NCBI GenBank assembly: GCA_023515745.1
Contig: JALECJ010000254.1
Span: forward strand, 1,178,001-1,242,000
Reading direction: 5' to 3'
Length of the DNA: 64,000 nt
From: Amoeboaphelidium protococcarum
Lineage: Eukaryota > Aphelidiomycota > Aphelidea
Below, piece by piece: positions 61,267 through 64,000 of the stretch (position 1 is its first letter; each line of letters starts with the position of its first letter). Under the pieces are notes generated by a model. The model worked only from the letters and a program-made list of their open reading frames with translations. It did not search any database and was not told where the DNA came from. The translations under genes were made by a program, and so were the position numbers.

Positions 61267-62513
61267 GTTGCGTTTGGAAATGAGGAATGGAATTTATGAG
61301 AAAAAGATTTGGCGTATAAAAAAAAATCAGTGGCAATGAAAAAAATTTTTAGTAATATGGTCTTTATGTTGTCGTTTTTCGCTTGATTACAGTAATTTTT
61401 CACGTGTTGTCGTGATTGCTCTTCATCAATCGCTCATCGTGAACATCTCCTCAAGACTTGGAAGACGATATTGAAACGGTTTTACGGTTTTAGATTGAAG
61501 CTTCAATCCGTCACACTAGTCATCTTTATTCGACTCATCCCAGTGTTCCGGAAAGAAGCCTCTCCACCGAGACTGTGTGGAGAAGTGAAAATTTACCTCG
61601 ACTTTTTAATCGACGATGTAGCGACAGATGCATGATGAGCCAATGTACAAGCTATGCTTTACGTACAGACGCTGCACTAATCGCGTTAACGCATAGCTCC
61701 ACATATATATTATGCCCAAGCTTTGGCGAATGTATTGTTCTTTGTCTGAGTAGTGCAAGCTTTTGGGAATTTAGCAGGGCTTCCATTGTACCCATATCAC
61801 GAGTCACAACAAAAGTTTGGGTTATCAAGGGGGTATTCAGGGGGTGTTTAGCGGGGGTAAATAGCAGCAGATTTTCATCGTCTCTTACACAGTTACGAGC
61901 AAACCAGCATTCCACATCCATTGATTCAAATTCTGTAGTACAAGTTCGCTTATGATTGTCTGCTGAAGCCTAATTCGCAGGACTTATCAAAATCTACGTC
62001 GTTGATTCAGTTCCAAGTTGATGAGTAAGTTTGCTGTTCCAATTCCACATTAGTCCATAATTCAGTCCACATCCAAAATGAAATGTGAGGCTAATAGTCC
62101 ATGTCCAATCCTCACTGAAGTGGAATGGAAAAGAAGATGTTGGTCAGAATTGGATTCAATGAGCCGCACTTTGATGACAATGCGCATTTAAAATGGTCGC
62201 GTCGCAGAATGACTAGTGTTGTCGCTATTAAATATTCAAGCTGAATTGTACATGTACATATCACTGTCTTAGTCGACAAGTAGCGTTGAACAGTAATAAA
62301 TGATAAGAATCAACCTCGTCCAGTCGTTTTTATAAACTAAGGAGTACATATCTTTCAAGTACTTTTTCAGTTGTTTCAACTTTTAAGCGATAAAGGGAGT
62401 GTCTCAGTGCATCAAATGCATTAACACGGTGGTAGCGCATCAATCGGTTGTTCTATTGCCTTTTCCACGCATCCGTCATTAACTTTCACAATATTTAATT
62501 GTATATAAATAAA
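61267..62513. other. Intergenic region downstream of Argonaute
   Basis: 1.25 kb without an intact gene. It holds the Argonaute 3' remnant described separately (61618-61752), poly-A/T tracts near 61316-61345, and otherwise unremarkable AT-rich DNA up to the next gene. Confidence 0.6.
61618..61752 (+). pseudogene. Decayed duplicate of the Argonaute 3' end
   Basis: Two blocks repeat the end of the upstream gene. Bases 61717-61745 are identical over 29 nt to Argonaute 61234-61262, encoding [10 protein letters not shown] and its stop. Upstream, MYKLCFTYRRCT at about 61642-61677 mirrors the parent [12 protein letters not shown]. The about 150 bp that separate these blocks in the parent are reduced to about 40, and the frame is shifted between them. 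It is a truncated remnant, not a gene, and points to a former tandem copy or partial duplication. Confidence 0.8.
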
Positions 62514-63453
62514 ATGCAAGACAATATTGTGGTATCTTCGCCTTTACATCGTGCCTCCGGCTAACGTTAAGTTGATTATTCTCTGGATTACTTGCATCTG
62601 GTGGTCAAATCAAGAACTATACAACTAAAAGGATGGAAGTTTCTTCTGCTTAGTCCGTATTGCATAGCCAAAAAGCTGGCCATATACAATCCTCAGTATA
62701 TCGTAATCAATAAGAGACGTAATGAGGCATACGTTACACTGAATTCCAGATTAGATGCAGAAAATCTGATGCAAGATGCATTGGCGAGAGGGATGTTCCA
62801 TGAGCGTGTAATTCGCTTACGCGTCTAATTATGGCCTGGAATCCCAATGTGTCGCTACCTGAGAGAATGAGATTGATAGAAGGTCTAGAATTTTTACATT
62901 GTCGGCGGCAAGAATCCTGGAAGATGAAAATCCCACGTTTCGAATCTGGGCTGCTCGAGAGATTGGACGTTCCGGTCTTGAGCCAAACTTTCGTTACGTC
63001 AGAAGGTCTTTGACACATCACTAGTTGACTTTGGCGCGTAAATTTGGTGATCTCTGGCTGGGTGGCTTTGTGATTGAGGAACCATATAAACCACGTGGCG
63101 ACAACACTGCTCCCTTCCACATCAGCTTAAATATGTATGTTGAGCCTTTTGAAGAATATGGTGTAACTTGTCAACTTGCAGTCTCAAATTTTTTGGCTCA
63201 AGGTAATGATATAGCAGTAGAATCCAAGCTCAAAGTGTTTCACGAGGAAAATCTTGATTCTCTAGCAAGCAAGTGGTTAGAGGATTATACTGATTTGCGT
63301 CGGAATAAGTACCGACGTGAATACCGCCAGATAAAATTGGATTTTATCGCCAAGTTTATTGCTTACCTTGGCGAGACGATCTTTCATATTTACGAGCAGT
63401 TTATGCAGAGAATGCTTTGGCGCGTGGTTGATGAGTATTATACTCAATAATGA
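62514..63453 (+). CDS. Unknown protein, probably two exons
   Basis: Not recognised. A frame from ATG 62514 (MQDNIVVSSPLHRASGQRQV, later WKFLLLSPYCIAKKLAIYNP and YVTLNSRLDAENLMQDALAR) gives way near 62806 to a frame offset by +1 that runs to TGA 63451: RIFTLSAARILEDENPTFRI, WAAREIGRSGLEPNFRYVRR, KFGDLWLGGFVIEEPYKPRG and LRRNKYRREYRQIKLDFIAK. A 58-nt intron (62808-62865 or 62806-62863, GTAATT or GTGTAA donor) would join them in phase and remove the TGA codons of both frames; its GAG acceptor is weaker than usual. The product would be about 293 residues, with a charged helical C-terminus and Gln as TAA/TAG. The penultimate codon is TAA. Confidence 0.55.
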
Positions 63454-63756
63454 AGTTGCTGTGTGCGTACAATTAGTTTTACAAGAGTGAAGTGGCTGTT
63501 TGCATATAAAGAATTGAATAAGTGCAGAAAATCACATTGTTTAGGCACGAGCTGTTATAAATTTATGTCAGTAGATTGCTACCCCGATTCAAATAGAGAT
63601 TAGCAACATGTTTGATTGCGGACCAATCATACTCTTTGTTCACTTGCGCATAATCACTTCAACATGGCTTAGATCAACCGCGTTGTCAAGTTAATACTTT
63701 ACAAACACAACATAAAAGAACATCTATAAACATGCAGATTAAATGACTTCATTTGT
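63454..63756. other. Convergent intergenic region
   Basis: Gene-free AT-rich DNA holding the 3' ends of the unknown gene and of the UGGT gene on the other strand. Confidence 0.55.
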
Positions 63757-64000
63757 TCAAAATTCATCTTTGATCATAGTCCGTTCTGCACTGTTAGACT
63801 CCGTCGCAGCTCTCTTAAATTCCTTCGACTTATTCACAGACTATCTCCACTCTTCAAACAAATTCCGTGCTTCAGAATCATACTCTTTCCATTCAGGAAT
63901 TAATCGCTATGCTCGCTCCAACTTTGGCTCCTTGGTCATTGGATTATTGCAGAGATCGATAGTCTTGGCGCGAGTGAGCGACTCATCAGAACACCAAGTC
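63757..64000 (-). CDS. UGGT: UDP-glucose:glycoprotein glucosyltransferase, C-terminus (partial)
   Basis: The last about 81 codons of an ER folding sensor that re-glucosylates unfolded glycoproteins for the calnexin cycle; the rest lies beyond the window's right edge. The segment [20 protein letters not shown], then [17 protein letters not shown] and [10 protein letters not shown], is the strongly conserved end of the glucosyltransferase domain (family: WC...[18 protein letters not shown]). One Gln of this segment is TAG. A charged tail ends TMIKDEF, a KDEL-type ER-retrieval variant. The stop is TGA at 63757-63759. Confidence 0.88.

Overview
This is nuclear DNA from a mitochondriate, probably single-celled eukaryote that reads UAA and UAG as glutamine and stops only at UGA. 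Read with the standard code nearly every gene looks broken. Read with UAR=Gln, more than 30 full-length proteins of familiar families appear, and TAA/TAG fall on invariant glutamines (SNF2 motifs GKTIQT, GTPLQN and HRIGQ; 6-phosphogluconate dehydrogenase KAGQP). Genes are monocistronic, on both strands and densely packed. Introns are short (about 48-106 nt), with GTAAGT/GTATG-like donors and mostly TGTAG acceptors. A complex I subunit (NDUFA7), a mitochondrial phosphate carrier and an MCC-type carboxylase argue against the amitochondriate users of this code (diplomonads, oxymonads). The AGO-clade Argonaute, hevein-type chitin-binding protein, PAS-kinase-like kinase and fungal-style transporter and CK1 suggest a fungus-like or other opisthokont-like lineage, but I cannot fix the species.

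Layout. 0-8 kb: an HTATIP2-like reductase divergent from gluconokinase, an EF-hand/PAN-like membrane protein, a coiled-coil protein divergent from a possible Sld3/Treslin-like protein, and 6-phosphogluconate dehydrogenase. 8-25 kb: a PAS-kinase-like kinase, eIF3c, two unknowns, a TMEM184 protein, a secreted chitin-binding protein, poly(A)-binding protein, NDUFA7, cytosolic TrpRS, a cyclophilin, an MCCC2-like carboxyltransferase and Kish/TMEM167. 25-33 kb is an accessory island: a mitochondrial-type coiled-coil protein, a 2.8-kb tyrosine-recombinase transposon with terminal inverted repeats, 3.4 kb of gene-free DNA and a PD-(D/E)XK-like protein. 33-45.5 kb: a SNF2-RING ATPase with an N-terminal SIM, an amino-acid transporter, an AAGAB/p34-like adaptor factor, a COPI-associated protein, an ankyrin protein, a secreted lysyl-endopeptidase-like protease and a beta-hydroxyacid dehydrogenase. 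46-64 kb: an F-box protein, the phosphate carrier, a WDR44-like protein, a Brahma/SNF2-class remodeler, casein kinase 1, a slicer-competent Argonaute followed by a decayed copy of its own 3' end, an unknown gene, and the C-terminus of UDP-glucose:glycoprotein glucosyltransferase.

Functional links. Gluconokinase and 6-phosphogluconate dehydrogenase are consecutive steps feeding the pentose phosphate pathway. eIF3c, PABP and TrpRS serve translation. Two SNF2 ATPases and Argonaute serve chromatin and RNA control. Kish, the COPI-associated protein, the adaptor-binding factor, the WDR44-like protein and UGGT serve the secretory pathway. No tRNA, rRNA or CRISPR was recognised. The glutamine tRNAs needed to read UAR must lie elsewhere.
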